NCBI GenBank assembly: GCA_937988775.1 | Contig: CALKHP010000004.1 | Location: forward strand, 1-64,000 | Direction of reading: 5' to 3' | Source: an uncultured Alphaproteobacteria bacterium | GTDB lineage: Bacteria > Pseudomonadota > Alphaproteobacteria > Rhizobiales > Beijerinckiaceae | Length of the DNA stretch: 64,000 nt | Part shown: positions 1-11,419 of the stretch, one piece after another | Position numbering within the stretch: the stretch's first letter is position 1 | How the letters are laid out: each line of letters starts with the position of its first letter | Notes under the pieces: model-generated | Databases searched by the model: none | Told to the model about the DNA's origin: nothing | Seen by the model: only the letters and a program-made list of their open reading frames with translations | Made by a program: the position numbers and the translations under genes

Positions 1-377
1 TGCTGATGGGCATCGTCAAGAAGAACGCCATCATGATGATCGACTTCGCGCTCGAGGCCGAGCGCCATGACGGGCTGAGCCCGGCCGATGCCATCCTGCG
101 CGCCTGCCGCCTGCGCTTCCGGCCGATCATGATGACGACGCTCGCCGCCTTGTTCGGCGCGCTGCCGCTCGCCTTCGCGCATGGCACCGGCGCGGAACTG
201 CGCATTCCGCTCGGCGTCTCGATCACCGGCGGCCTGATCCTGAGCCAGATGCTGACGCTCTACACCACGCCGGTGATCTATCTCGCCGTCGAGCAGCTGA
301 GCGCCCGCCTGCGCGGTGGCGCCCGCCCGCGGCTTGAGGCGCCGCCCGTGCCGGGCGAGGGCGGAGCCGCGCCGTGA
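1..377 (+). CDS. RND efflux transporter permease, C-terminal fragment (5' end outside window)
   Basis: This is the last ~125 residues of an RND-family inner-membrane drug/proton antiporter. The open frame runs in from the window edge (codons start at base 3), so the true start is not visible. The segment holds the GIVKKN motif of the late transmembrane helices, with the conserved lysine of the proton relay, then the RFRPIMMTTLAA motif and the final TTPVIYL helix typical of MdtB/MdtC/AcrB permeases. It overlaps the next permease by 4 nt (GTGA), so the two are translationally coupled. A tandem pair of permeases like this usually forms a heteromeric MdtBC-type pump with a periplasmic adaptor, which would lie upstream and is not seen here. 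Confidence 0.9.
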   Translation, partial: LMGIVKKNAIMMIDFALEAERHDGLSPADAILRACRLRFRPIMMTTLAALFGALPLAFAHGTGAELRIPLGVSITGGLILSQMLTLYTTPVIYLAVEQLSARLRGGARPRLEAPPVPGEGGAAP

Positions 378-3300
378 TCGGCTTCTCGACCCCGTTCATC
401 CTGCGCCCGGTCGGCACCACGCTGATGGCGGTCGGGCTGTTCCTGATCGGGGCCGTCGCCTACATGTTCCTGCCGGTCTCGAGCCTGCCGGCGGTCGAAT
501 ATCCGGTCGTGGTCGTCAATGCCAGCCGGCCCGGCGCCGATCCGATCACCATGGCGGCGAGCGTCGCCGCGCCGCTCGAGCGCACGCTCGGCGCCATCTC
601 GGGCGTCAACGAACTGACCTCGACCTCCTCGCTCGGCACGACCCGGATCATCATCCAGTTCGACCTCGCGCGCAGCATCGACGATGCGGCGCGCGACGTG
701 CAGGCGGCGCTGAACGCCGCCGCCACCGACCTTCCCAGCGATTTGCCGAGCCTGCCGAGCTTCCGCAAGGCCAACCCGAATGCCTCGCCGGTGCTGATCC
801 TGGCGCTGACCTCCGACACCATGACCTCGGACGCGATCTACGATGTCGCCGACACCGTCATCGCGCAGCGCATCGCCCAGGTCGAGGGCGTCGGCGATGT
901 CAATGTGGCGGGCGCCGAGCAGCCGGCGATCCGCATCCGGCTCGATCCGGCGCGCCTTGCCGCCATGGGCCTGTCGCTGGAACAGGTGCGCCAGGCCGTG
1001 GTCGCCGCCAACGCGCCGGCGCCGCTCGGCAGTTTCGACGGCGCGCGCAAGGCCGAGACCATCGCCGCCAGGCAACAGATCGACCTGCCACGCGACTATC
1101 GCAATGTTGTCGTGCGTGCCGCCAACGGCACCATCGTCCGGCTCGGTGACGTGGCCGAGGTGGTGCGCGGCGTGCGCAACACGCGCGCCGCCGGCTGGTT
1201 CAACCACAAGCCGGCCGTGCTGCTCACCATCACCAAACAGCCCGATGCCAACGTCATCAAGACCGTCGAGGGCGTCAAGGCGCTGCTGCCGGAACTCAAG
1301 CGCTGGATTCCGGCCGGCATCGACGTCGCGGTGATGAGCGACCGCACCGTGACCATCCGCGCCTCCGTCGAGGAGGTGCAGCAGGCGCTCACCATCAGCA
1401 TCTGCCTCGTCATGCTGGTGGTGTTCCTGTTCCTGCGCCGGGCGACGCCGACCATCGCCGCCGGCATCACCGTGCCGCTGTCGCTTGCCGGCACCTGCGC
1501 CGCGATGTGGGCCTCGGGCTTCACGCTCGACAACCTGTCGCTGATGGCGCTGACCATCGCCGTCGGCTTCGTCGTCGACGATGCCATCGTCATGATCGAG
1601 AATATCCACCGCAACATGGAGGCCGGCATGGACCGGCTCAGCGCCGCCCTCACCGGCGCGCGCCAGATCGGCTTCACCGTGATCTCGATCAGCCTGTCGC
1701 TCGTCGCCGCCTTCATCCCGATCATCTTCATGGGCGGCATTGTCGGCGCGCTGCTGCGCGAGTTTTCGCTGACGCTGAGCTACGCCATCATCATCTCGGC
1801 CTTCGTGTCGCTGAGCGTCACGCCGATGATCTGCGGCCGGTTCATGCGGCTCGACGCGCCGGGCCGCCGCAGCCGCTTCGACCGTGGCGCCGAATGGGTG
1901 CTTGGCGGCGCGCTCGCGCTCTACCGCCGCAGCCTCGTGCCGGTGCTGCGCCACCCGTGGCTGATGCTTGTCGTCATGCTCGCCGTGCTCGGGCTGACGG
2001 TCGAGATGTTCCGCGCCGCGCCAAAAGGCTATTTCCCGCAGGACGATAGCGGGTTGATCATCGGTTTCACGCGCGCCTCGCCGGATATCTCCTTCCCGGC
2101 CATGGCGGCGGCGCAACGTCAGGCGACCGACATCATCCTCACCGACCCGGCGGTCGCCAGCACCGCCTCCAATGTCGGCGGCGGCTCCTCCGTCAACCAG
2201 GGCCGGCTGTTCGTCGCCCTGAAGGATCCGGCCGAGCGCGGCTCCACCACCTCGCAGCAGGTCATCGCCCGGCTGCGCGACAAGCTCGCCAATGCCGTGC
2301 CGACGATCCGCGTCTTCATGGTGCCGATGCAGGATGTGCGCGCCGGCGGGCGCCAGGGCACCTCGCAGTTCCAGTACACGTTGTGGAGCCCGGATATCGC
2401 GGAACTGAACGCCTGGGTGCCGAAAGTGCTGGAACGGCTGCGCAAGGCGCCGCAACTGGTCGATGTCGCCACCGATCGCGACCAGGGTGGTTTGCAGGCG
2501 ACCGTGGTCATCGACCGGGCAGCCGCCGCCAATCTCGGCGTGGCGATCCAGGATATCGACAATGCGCTCGCCAACAGCTTCGGCCAGCGCCAGATCTCGA
2601 CGATCTACTCGCAGCGCAACCAGTATCGCGTCGTGATGGAGATCAAGCCGGCATTGCAGCGCGACCCGACCGACCTGATGCAGGTCCATGTGCCGGGCCG
2701 CGACGGCACGGCGGTGCCGCTCTCCTCCATCGCCCATGTCGAGCGCGGCACCTCGCCGCTCGTCATCAACCACCAGGGCCAGTATCCGGCGGTGACGATC
2801 TCCTATGCCTCGGCGCCCGGCGTCAGCCTCGAGGCGACCTCGCAGGCGATCCGCGAGGCGGTTGCCGGCCTGCACCTGCCCGACACCATCCATGGCGAGT
2901 TTGCCGGCGATGCGCGCGCCGCCGCCGACAGCGCCGCCGGCCAGGGCCTGCTGATCGTGGTGGCGATCCTCGCCGTCTACATCATCCTCGGCGTGCTCTA
3001 CGAGAGCCTGATCCACCCGGTGACGATCATCTCGACGCTGCCCTCGGCCGGGCTCGGCGCGCTGATCGCGCTGCGCGTCGCCGGCTCCGACCTGACGGTG
3101 ATCGCGCTGATCGGCATCATCCTGCTGATCGGCATCGTCAAGAAGAACGGCATCATGATGGTCGATTTCGCCATCGCCGCCGAGCGCGGCGGGCTCAAGC
3201 CGGCGGAAGCCATCCTCGAAGCCTCGCTGGCGCGCTTCCGGCCGATCCTGATGACGACGCTCGCCGCCCTGTTCGGCGCCCTGCCTTTGGCGCTCGCCAT

Positions 3301-3472
3301 GGGGCCGGGCGCGGAACTGCGCCGGCCGCTCGGCATCACCATCGTCGGCGGCCTGCTGCTCAGCCAGGTGCTGACGCTCTACACCACGCCGGTGATCTAC
3401 CTGCTGATGGACAAGCTGCGCCGGCGCCCGGCCGAGGAGCCGCCGCTCGCGGCCGGCTCGCACGCGTCGTGA
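374..3472 (+). CDS. RND efflux transporter permease (MdtC-like)
   Basis: Complete 1032-residue RND permease that exports lipophilic or cationic substrates at the expense of the proton gradient. It has the usual layout: first helix near residues 9-30, a large periplasmic domain, a central block of helices, a second periplasmic domain and a final helix block. The proton-relay residues are visible: the aspartate pair at D402/D403 in GFVVDDAIVMIE and K923 in GIVKKN. Length is normal for the family. The GTG start is set by the 4-nt overlap with the upstream permease. The C-terminal ~120 residues closely resemble the preceding gene, as expected for MdtB/MdtC paralogues. The substrate cannot be read from the sequence. 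Confidence 0.93.
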   Translation: MIGFSTPFILRPVGTTLMAVGLFLIGAVAYMFLPVSSLPAVEYPVVVVNASRPGADPITMAASVAAPLERTLGAISGVNELTSTSSLGTTRIIIQFDLARSIDDAARDVQAALNAAATDLPSDLPSLPSFRKANPNASPVLILALTSDTMTSDAIYDVADTVIAQRIAQVEGVGDVNVAGAEQPAIRIRLDPARLAAMGLSLEQVRQAVVAANAPAPLGSFDGARKAETIAARQQIDLPRDYRNVVVRAANGTIVRLGDVAEVVRGVRNTRAAGWFNHKPAVLLTITKQPDANVIKTVEGVKALLPELKRWIPAGIDVAVMSDRTVTIRASVEEVQQALTISICLVMLVVFLFLRRATPTIAAGITVPLSLAGTCAAMWASGFTLDNLSLMALTIAVGFVVDDAIVMIENIHRNMEAGMDRLSAALTGARQIGFTVISISLSLVAAFIPIIFMGGIVGALLREFSLTLSYAIIISAFVSLSVTPMICGRFMRLDAPGRRSRFDRGAEWVLGGALALYRRSLVPVLRHPWLMLVVMLAVLGLTVEMFRAAPKGYFPQDDSGLIIGFTRASPDISFPAMAAAQRQATDIILTDPAVASTASNVGGGSSVNQGRLFVALKDPAERGSTTSQQVIARLRDKLANAVPTIRVFMVPMQDVRAGGRQGTSQFQYTLWSPDIAELNAWVPKVLERLRKAPQLVDVATDRDQGGLQATVVIDRAAAANLGVAIQDIDNALANSFGQRQISTIYSQRNQYRVVMEIKPALQRDPTDLMQVHVPGRDGTAVPLSSIAHVERGTSPLVINHQGQYPAVTISYASAPGVSLEATSQAIREAVAGLHLPDTIHGEFAGDARAAADSAAGQGLLIVVAILAVYIILGVLYESLIHPVTIISTLPSAGLGALIALRVAGSDLTVIALIGIILLIGIVKKNGIMMVDFAIAAERGGLKPAEAILEASLARFRPILMTTLAALFGALPLALAMGPGAELRRPLGITIVGGLLLSQVLTLYTTPVIYLLMDKLRRRPAEEPPLAAGSHAS

Positions 3473-3484
3473 CGGGCGGGCGGC

Positions 3485-4135
3485 TTATTTCCGGTGGTTG
3501 CCGGCAAGCGCCGCCGTCAGCCCCAGCCCGATGAACAGGATGCCGCTGACATAGCGCTCGGTGTTGAGGTAGCGCCGGCTGCCCTTCAGCCAGTTGCCGG
3601 CAGCGCTCGCGGCGAGCGCGTAGCAGCCGTCGCTGATCAGGCCGAGCGCCGTGAACAGCAGGCCGAGGAACACGACCTGCGACGCGACATGGCCACGGCC
3701 GACCTCGACGAATTGCGGCAGGAAGGCGAGGAAGAACAGCGCCGTCTTCGGGTTGAGCAGGTTGACGACGAACCCGTCGCGGAACAGCTTGGCATGGTCA
3801 TGCACCACCGGCTGCCCGGCGATCTCGGCCGTTTCCGCCCGGCCGAAAATCTTGTTCAGGCCGAGCCAGATCAGATAGGCGGCGCCGGCATATTTGACGA
3901 TGCCGAAGGCGAGCGCCGAGGAGGCGAGCAGCGCCGACAGGCCAAGCGCTGCCGCCAGCACATGCACCAGCGTCGCCGAATGGATGCCGAGATCGGACAC
4001 GAAGCCGGCGACGCGGCCCTGCGCCGCCGAGCGCGCGATGATGTAGAGCACGGCGGGGCCGGGCACCACCAGCAGCACCAGCGCCGCACTGACGAACAGG
4101 CCGATATTGGCAAGGCCCGGCGTGACGATCTCCAT
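3485..4135 (-). CDS. LysE/RhtB family amino-acid exporter
   Basis: A 216-residue inner-membrane protein of the LysE/RhtB family, which exports amino acids or their derivatives. The N-terminal hydrophobic segment carries the family motif VPGPAVLYI, and NLLNPKTALFF lies mid-protein. Hydrophobic segments are consistent with about six helices. The frame stays open 14 codons further upstream (to 4177), but I place the start at 4135 because AGGAG sits 6 nt before that ATG. It converges on the RND permease with a 12-nt gap. No LysR-type regulator is next to it. The substrate is unknown. Confidence 0.88.
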   Translation of the reverse strand: MEIVTPGLANIGLFVSAALVLLVVPGPAVLYIIARSAAQGRVAGFVSDLGIHSATLVHVLAAALGLSALLASSALAFGIVKYAGAAYLIWLGLNKIFGRAETAEIAGQPVVHDHAKLFRDGFVVNLLNPKTALFFLAFLPQFVEVGRGHVASQVVFLGLLFTALGLISDGCYALAASAAGNWLKGSRRYLNTERYVSGILFIGLGLTAALAGNHRK

Positions 4136-4359
4136 GCGCATCTCCTGTTGAAGCGTTGCGGCGCGCACGAAATTCACGGGTCGCGATGCCTGTCAAGCGC
4201 CGGCTGGCGGCTGCCAGGTAGCGATGGCTCCGTGCGAGAGGCTTGATCCGGCGCCCGTTCAGGCCAATCTTTGCAGTTTGAAAGCAAGAGTTGGAGCGTA
4301 TCCGGCCGGCGAGGCGCCTAGTTTCGTGATCATCAGGCACCGCCATAAAGGATGCGACG

Positions 4360-5475
4360 ATGTTCATGACCGCTACGAAACTTTCAGGCATGCCGGCTCC
4401 GGCGGCGCGCGAGGATGCGTTTTCCAGCGATGGCGCGCGCTGGCGCGCCGTCGAGAACCGCGACGCCGCTGCCGATGGCCGCTTCGTCTTCGCCGTCCGT
4501 TCGACCGGCATCTACTGCAAGCCGTCCTGCGCCTCGCGCCGGGCGAAGCGCGAGAATATCAGCTTCCACGACACGCCGGAGGCGGCGCGCCGCCTCGGTT
4601 TCCGCGCCTGCAAGCGTTGCCGGCCGGATGAGGCGGCGGCCGATTCGCTTGCCGCCCAGGCGGTCACCGCCGCCGCGCGGCTGATCGACGAGGCGGTCGC
4701 GGCCGAGGCGCCGGTGCCGGGGCTGGAGCAGCTTGCCGCCAGGGCCGGCTTCTCAATGTACCACTTCCACCGCCTGTTCCGGAAAACCCTCGGGGTCACG
4801 CCGAAAGCCTATGCCAGCGCGGCGCGCGCCGGCCGCATGCGCGCCGAGCTGGCGGCGAGCGGCTCGGTGACGGAAGCGATCTACGGGGCGGGCTATTCGT
4901 CCTCGAGCCGCTTCTACGAGACGGCGGCCGGCCGCCTCGGCATGCGCCCGGCGGCCCATCGCCATGGCGGCAAGGGCGAGACGATCCGTTATGCGCTCAG
5001 CCCCTGCTCGCTCGGGCTGCTGCTGGTCGCGGCCACGCAAAGGGGCGTGTGCGCCATCCAGTTCGGCGATGATGGCGACAGCCTCGTCGCCGGGCTGAAG
5101 GCGCGCTTCCCGCAGGCCGCGATCAGCGATGGCGATGCCGGTTTTGCCGCCACGGTGGCCGATGTCGTTGCCCTCGTCGAGCATCCGGGTATCGAGCATG
5201 CGCTGCCGCTCGACGTGCGCGGCACTGCGTTCCAGGAGCGCGTCTGGCAGGCGCTGCGGGCGATTCCTGCTGGCCGCACGGCGAGCTATGCCGAGATCGC
5301 GCAGGCGATCGGCCAGCCCAGGGCGGTGCGCGGCGTAGCGCAGGCCTGCGCCGCCAACCCGACGGCGGTCGCCATTCCCTGCCACCGCGTCGTGCGCTCC
5401 GACGGCGCGCTGTCGGGCTATCGCTGGGGAGCGAAGCGCAAGGCGGAACTGCTCAAGCGCGAGGGCGCGCGATGA
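4360..5475 (+). CDS. ada: Bifunctional transcriptional activator / O6-methylguanine-DNA methyltransferase Ada
   Basis: A 371-residue Ada protein that removes methyl groups from methylphosphotriesters and O6-methylguanine in a suicide reaction and activates the adaptive response. The N-terminal zinc site is intact (C53, C57, C84, C87). An AraC-type helix-turn-helix follows at about residues 110-190, then the methyltransferase domain with the active-site PCHRV motif (C341). AAGGA lies 7 nt before the ATG. The gene overlaps the following 2OG-Fe(II) oxygenase by 4 nt (ATGA), so the two form a repair operon. Ada normally activates its own promoter. I could not identify a convincing Ada box upstream. 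Confidence 0.95.
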   Translation: MFMTATKLSGMPAPAAREDAFSSDGARWRAVENRDAAADGRFVFAVRSTGIYCKPSCASRRAKRENISFHDTPEAARRLGFRACKRCRPDEAAADSLAAQAVTAAARLIDEAVAAEAPVPGLEQLAARAGFSMYHFHRLFRKTLGVTPKAYASAARAGRMRAELAASGSVTEAIYGAGYSSSSRFYETAAGRLGMRPAAHRHGGKGETIRYALSPCSLGLLLVAATQRGVCAIQFGDDGDSLVAGLKARFPQAAISDGDAGFAATVADVVALVEHPGIEHALPLDVRGTAFQERVWQALRAIPAGRTASYAEIAQAIGQPRAVRGVAQACAANPTAVAIPCHRVVRSDGALSGYRWGAKRKAELLKREGAR

Positions 5476-6242
5476 GCGGCGCTCTCCCGGCGCAAATGCC
5501 CGGGCAGGGTGCGGCCGCCCGCGCGGCCCTGCTCGACTGGCGCGGCATCGAGGCCGGGCTCGATGCCTATGGCGTCGGCCTCACCGGCCCGCTGCTGAGC
5601 GCGGCGGAATGCGATGCGCTCGCCGGCCTCTATGACGAGCCGGGCCGGTTCCGCAGCCGCGTCATCATGGCGCGGCACGGTTTCGGGCGCGGCGAATACC
5701 AGTATTTCGCCGACCCCCTGCCCGGGATCGTCGCCGCGCTGCGCGAGGCGGTCTACCCGCGCCTGGCGCCGATCGCCAATCGCTGGAACGAAACGCTCGG
5801 CAAAGAAACGCCTGGCAAAGAAACGCCTGGCCTGCCCGGGCGCTATCCCGCCGACCTCGCCGGCTTTCTCGCCGCCTGCCATGCCCATGGCCAGACGCGA
5901 CCGACGCCGCTGCTGCTGAAATATGGCGAGGGCGATCATAACTGCCTGCACCAGGATCTTTACGGCGAGCTGTTCTTCCCGTTCCAGATGGTGATCCTGC
6001 TCTCGGCGCCCGGCCGCGATTTCACCGGCGGGGAATTCGTGCTGGTCGAGCAGCGACCGCGCATGCAGTCGCGCCCGGAAGTGGTGCCGCTCGGCCAGGG
6101 CGAGGCGGCGATCTTCGCCGTGCAGCATCGCCCGGTGCAGGGGGCGCGTGGACCCTATCGCGTCAACCTGCGTCATGGCGTCAGCCGGGTGCGCTCGGGG
6201 CAACGCTTCACGGCGGGTATCATCTTCCACGATGCGCGCTAG
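5472..6242 (+). CDS. 2OG-Fe(II) oxygenase coupled to ada
   Basis: A 256-residue protein with the double-stranded beta-helix signature of 2-oxoglutarate/Fe(II) oxygenases. The metal ligands H160 and D162 (LHQDLYG) and distal H235 are visible, followed by arginines that could bind 2-oxoglutarate. Its position behind ada with a 4-nt overlap suggests a role in alkylation damage similar to AlkB, but it does not show AlkB-specific motifs; the fold is nearer the COG3826 prolyl-hydroxylase-like group. A 15-bp direct repeat at 5799-5828 encodes KETPG twice, after a related NETLG, in a surface-like stretch around residues 107-121. The substrate is inferred from context only. Confidence 0.82.
   Translation: MSGALPAQMPGQGAAARAALLDWRGIEAGLDAYGVGLTGPLLSAAECDALAGLYDEPGRFRSRVIMARHGFGRGEYQYFADPLPGIVAALREAVYPRLAPIANRWNETLGKETPGKETPGLPGRYPADLAGFLAACHAHGQTRPTPLLLKYGEGDHNCLHQDLYGELFFPFQMVILLSAPGRDFTGGEFVLVEQRPRMQSRPEVVPLGQGEAAIFAVQHRPVQGARGPYRVNLRHGVSRVRSGQRFTAGIIFHDAR
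5799..5828 (+). repeat. 15-bp tandem duplication inside the 2OG oxygenase gene
   Basis: Two perfect adjacent copies of GGCAAAGAAACGCCT (5799-5813 and 5814-5828), preceded by a diverged third copy. They encode consecutive KETPG pentapeptides. The repeat keeps the frame, so the enzyme remains intact. It is probably a recent slippage or duplication event in a loop. Confidence 0.9.
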
Positions 6243-6292
6243 GACATCGGGAACCGGCTTCCGAATCCGCATCCCTGTCTTTATGAAGGCGC

Positions 6293-7411
6293 ATGACCGC
6301 CATTCGCCAGCTCCGGCTGACCGACTTCCGCAACTATGCCGCGCTCGATCTCGCCGTCTCCGGGCGGCTGGTGGCGCTGGCCGGCGATAACGGCGCCGGC
6401 AAGACCAACCTGCTCGAGGCGCTGTCGCTGCTCACCCCGGGCCGTGGCCTGCGCCGGGCCGAATTTGCCGCGTTGCCGCGCGCCGGCGGCGTCGGCGGCT
6501 GGGCCGTCTCGGCCGAGATCGATGGCGCGCTCGGCGAGGCGCGCCTCGGCACGGGCAGCGACCCCGGCGATCCCGCCCGCAAATGCCGCATCGACCGCGC
6601 CGCGGTCGCCTCCGCGCAAGCCTTTGCCGGGCATTTGCGCGTCGTCTGGCTGACGCCCGACATGGACGGGCTGTTCCGGGCGAGCGCCGGCGACCGGCGC
6701 CGCTTCGTCGACCGGCTCGTGCTGGCGGTCGATCCGGCGCATGGCGGCCGCGTCAACGCGCTCGAAAAGGCGCTGCGCAACCGCAACCGCCTGCTCGAGG
6801 ATTTCGCCGCCGATCCGGTCTGGCTCGCGGCGATCGAGCAGGAGGCGGCCGAGATCGCCGTCGCCGTCGCCGCCGCAAGGCGCGAGACGGTCGAGCGGCT
6901 GGCGGCGCTGATCGCGGCCGGGCGCGACGATGCCTCGCCCTTCCCCCATGCCGCCATCGCGCTTGACGGCGAACTCGAGAACCGGCTCGCCACCGAGCCG
7001 GCGAGCCATGTCGAGGATTGGTATCGCGCCGCGCTCAACGCCAATCGCGGCCGCGACCGCGCGGCAGGGCGCACGCTGATCGGGCCGAATGCCAGCGACC
7101 TGCGTGTTGCGCATGGCCCCAAGGCGATGCCGGCGGGCTTGTGCTCGACCGGCGAGCAGAAGGCGCTGCTGATCGGGCTGGTCATCGCCCATGCCCGGCT
7201 CGTCAAGGCGATGTCCGGCATGGCGCCGCTGGTGCTGCTCGACGAGATCGCCGCCCATCTCGATCCGGCCCGGCGCGGCGCGCTCTACCAGGTGCTTGCC
7301 GAGCTTGGCGGCCAGGTCTGGATGACCGGCACCGAGCCGGCGGCCTTTGCCGGGCTCGGCGAGGACGGCATCGTGCTGCATGTCTCCCATGGCGAGGTGC
7401 ATCCGGCTTGA
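6293..7411 (+). CDS. recF: DNA replication and repair protein RecF
   Basis: A 372-residue SMC-like ATPase that loads RecA onto gapped DNA together with RecO and RecR. The N-terminus IRQLRLTDFRNY leads into Walker A at residues 31-39 (GDNGAGKTN). The ABC signature region (STGEQKALLIG) and Walker B (LVLLDEIAAHLD) lie near the C-terminus. GAAGG precedes the ATG at short spacing. In many bacteria recF lies in dnaA-dnaN-recF-gyrB. Here dnaA and dnaN are absent, selO sits between recF and gyrB, and the alkylation-repair pair lies upstream. RecR is encoded at 44204. Confidence 0.95.
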   Translation: MTAIRQLRLTDFRNYAALDLAVSGRLVALAGDNGAGKTNLLEALSLLTPGRGLRRAEFAALPRAGGVGGWAVSAEIDGALGEARLGTGSDPGDPARKCRIDRAAVASAQAFAGHLRVVWLTPDMDGLFRASAGDRRRFVDRLVLAVDPAHGGRVNALEKALRNRNRLLEDFAADPVWLAAIEQEAAEIAVAVAAARRETVERLAALIAAGRDDASPFPHAAIALDGELENRLATEPASHVEDWYRAALNANRGRDRAAGRTLIGPNASDLRVAHGPKAMPAGLCSTGEQKALLIGLVIAHARLVKAMSGMAPLVLLDEIAAHLDPARRGALYQVLAELGGQVWMTGTEPAAFAGLGEDGIVLHVSHGEVHPA

Positions 7412-7442
7412 CCTCATGCCGCGATGGCGCGAGGGTCCGCGC

Positions 7443-8900
7443 ATGATCAGCGCTCCGCCCGGCTACCGGCCCTCGACCGCCCATGCCGGGCTCGGCGAGG
7501 GGTATTACGATGCGGTCGAGGCGGCCGCTTTTCCCGAGACGATCCTGCGCTATCGCAACCAGCGCTGGGCGGCGCATGTCGGGCTTGGCTCCCTGAGCGA
7601 CGAACAATGGCTGGCGCATTTCGGCCGTTTCGAGCCGTTGCCGGATAATCTCGAGCAGCCGCTGGCGCTGCGCTATCACGGCCACCAGTTCCGGGTTTAC
7701 AACCCCGATCTCGGTGACGGGCGCGGCTTCCTGTTCGCGCAACTGATCGACGATGCCGGCCGCCTGCTCGATCTTGCTACCAAGGGCAGTGGCACCACGC
7801 CCTATTCGCGCGGCGGCGACGGCCGCCTGACGCTGAAGGGCGGCGTGCGCGAGGTGCTGGCCGCCGCCATGCTGGAAGCCCAGGGCGTCGGCACCTCGAA
7901 AGCATTCTCGCTGATCGAGACCGGCGAGGCGCTGCACCGCGGCGACGAGCCCTCGCCGACGCGCGCCAGCGTGCTGGTCAGGCTGTCGCACAGCCATATC
8001 CGCATCGGCACCTTCCAGCGCCTGATGGTCGAGAACGACGCGCCCCGCATCATGAAGCTGGTCGCGCATTGCCAGCGCTTTTATCTCGATGACATGCCGC
8101 GGACCGACGATGCGGCGCGGCCGGCGGCGTTTCTCGAGGCGGTGACGCGCCGCGTCGCCCGCCTCGGCGCCGAATGGACGGCGGCCGGCTTCGTGCATGG
8201 CGTGCTCAACACCGACAATATCAACATCACTGGCGAGAGCTTCGATTACGGCCCGTACCGCTTCCTGCCGACTTACCAGCCCGGCTTCACCGCCGCCTAT
8301 TTCGACCAGAGCGGGTTGTACAGTTTCGGCCGCCAGCCCGGCACCTTGCTGTGGAACCTGCAACGGCTGGCCGAATGCCTGCTGCTGGTGTCGCCGCTGG
8401 AGCCGCTCGAAGCGGCGCTCAAACTGTTCGAGCCGTGTTTCCATGCGGCGTTGCGCCTGTGTCTGCTGCGCCGTCTCGGCCTGAAACCGGCCGGGGACGA
8501 GCAGGACGAGACGCTGGTCGGCACCCTGTTCGGCTTCCTGCATGGCGCGCAGGCGCCGTTCGAGCAGGCGATGTTCGACTTCGCGGGCGGGCCGGCGCGC
8601 CTTGGCCGGCTGGCGGCAAGCCCGGCGGCAGAGCATTACCGGGGCGAGCCGTTCGACAGGCTGAAGGGGCTGCTCGCCGCCTACCAGCCATCCGGCGATC
8701 TGGCGCTTGATGATGCGGTATTTTCCGCCCCGGCGCCCTGTTCCCTGCTATATGATGACATCGAGGCGCTCTGGGCCCCGATCGCCGAGCATGACGATTG
8801 GAGCCTGTTCGCGGACAAGCTCGCGTCCATCGAGGCGATGCGTGTGGCCTATGGGTTTTCCGGTGTGACGAATCCGCCTCTTGCAGCGCAAAAAGGGTGA
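7443..8900 (+). CDS. selO: Protein adenylyltransferase SelO (YdiU family)
   Basis: A 485-residue pseudokinase-fold enzyme of the SelO/UPF0061 family, which transfers AMP to protein Ser/Thr/Tyr residues during redox stress. Family motifs are present: RYHGHQF, then TKGSGTTPYSRGGDGR as the nucleotide-binding region, and HGVLNTDNINITG with FDYGPYRF as the catalytic and metal-binding segment. No C-terminal selenocysteine is expected in bacterial members. GAGG lies 8 nt before the chosen ATG at 7443; the frame is open further upstream (ATG at 7416). It begins 31 nt after recF and ends 61 nt before gyrB, so all three are probably co-transcribed. Confidence 0.92.
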   Translation: MISAPPGYRPSTAHAGLGEGYYDAVEAAAFPETILRYRNQRWAAHVGLGSLSDEQWLAHFGRFEPLPDNLEQPLALRYHGHQFRVYNPDLGDGRGFLFAQLIDDAGRLLDLATKGSGTTPYSRGGDGRLTLKGGVREVLAAAMLEAQGVGTSKAFSLIETGEALHRGDEPSPTRASVLVRLSHSHIRIGTFQRLMVENDAPRIMKLVAHCQRFYLDDMPRTDDAARPAAFLEAVTRRVARLGAEWTAAGFVHGVLNTDNINITGESFDYGPYRFLPTYQPGFTAAYFDQSGLYSFGRQPGTLLWNLQRLAECLLLVSPLEPLEAALKLFEPCFHAALRLCLLRRLGLKPAGDEQDETLVGTLFGFLHGAQAPFEQAMFDFAGGPARLGRLAASPAAEHYRGEPFDRLKGLLAAYQPSGDLALDDAVFSAPAPCSLLYDDIEALWAPIAEHDDWSLFADKLASIEAMRVAYGFSGVTNPPLAAQKG

Positions 8901-8961
8901 AATCGGCGCGCCGAACCCCTATATTTCATGTGACGAATCAAAAACTTCGAAAGTGGATAGC

Positions 8962-11388
<2,427 letters not shown>

Positions 11389-11419
11389 GGCACGCGCCAG
11401 GACACAACAGGTGAGCACA

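Noticed and set aside
278..3463. Minus-strand open frame of over 1000 codons opposite the RND permease
   Set aside because: It is the antisense shadow of a real gene in GC-rich DNA; its protein is low-complexity (Arg, His, Asp, Gly rich) with no membrane or domain pattern.
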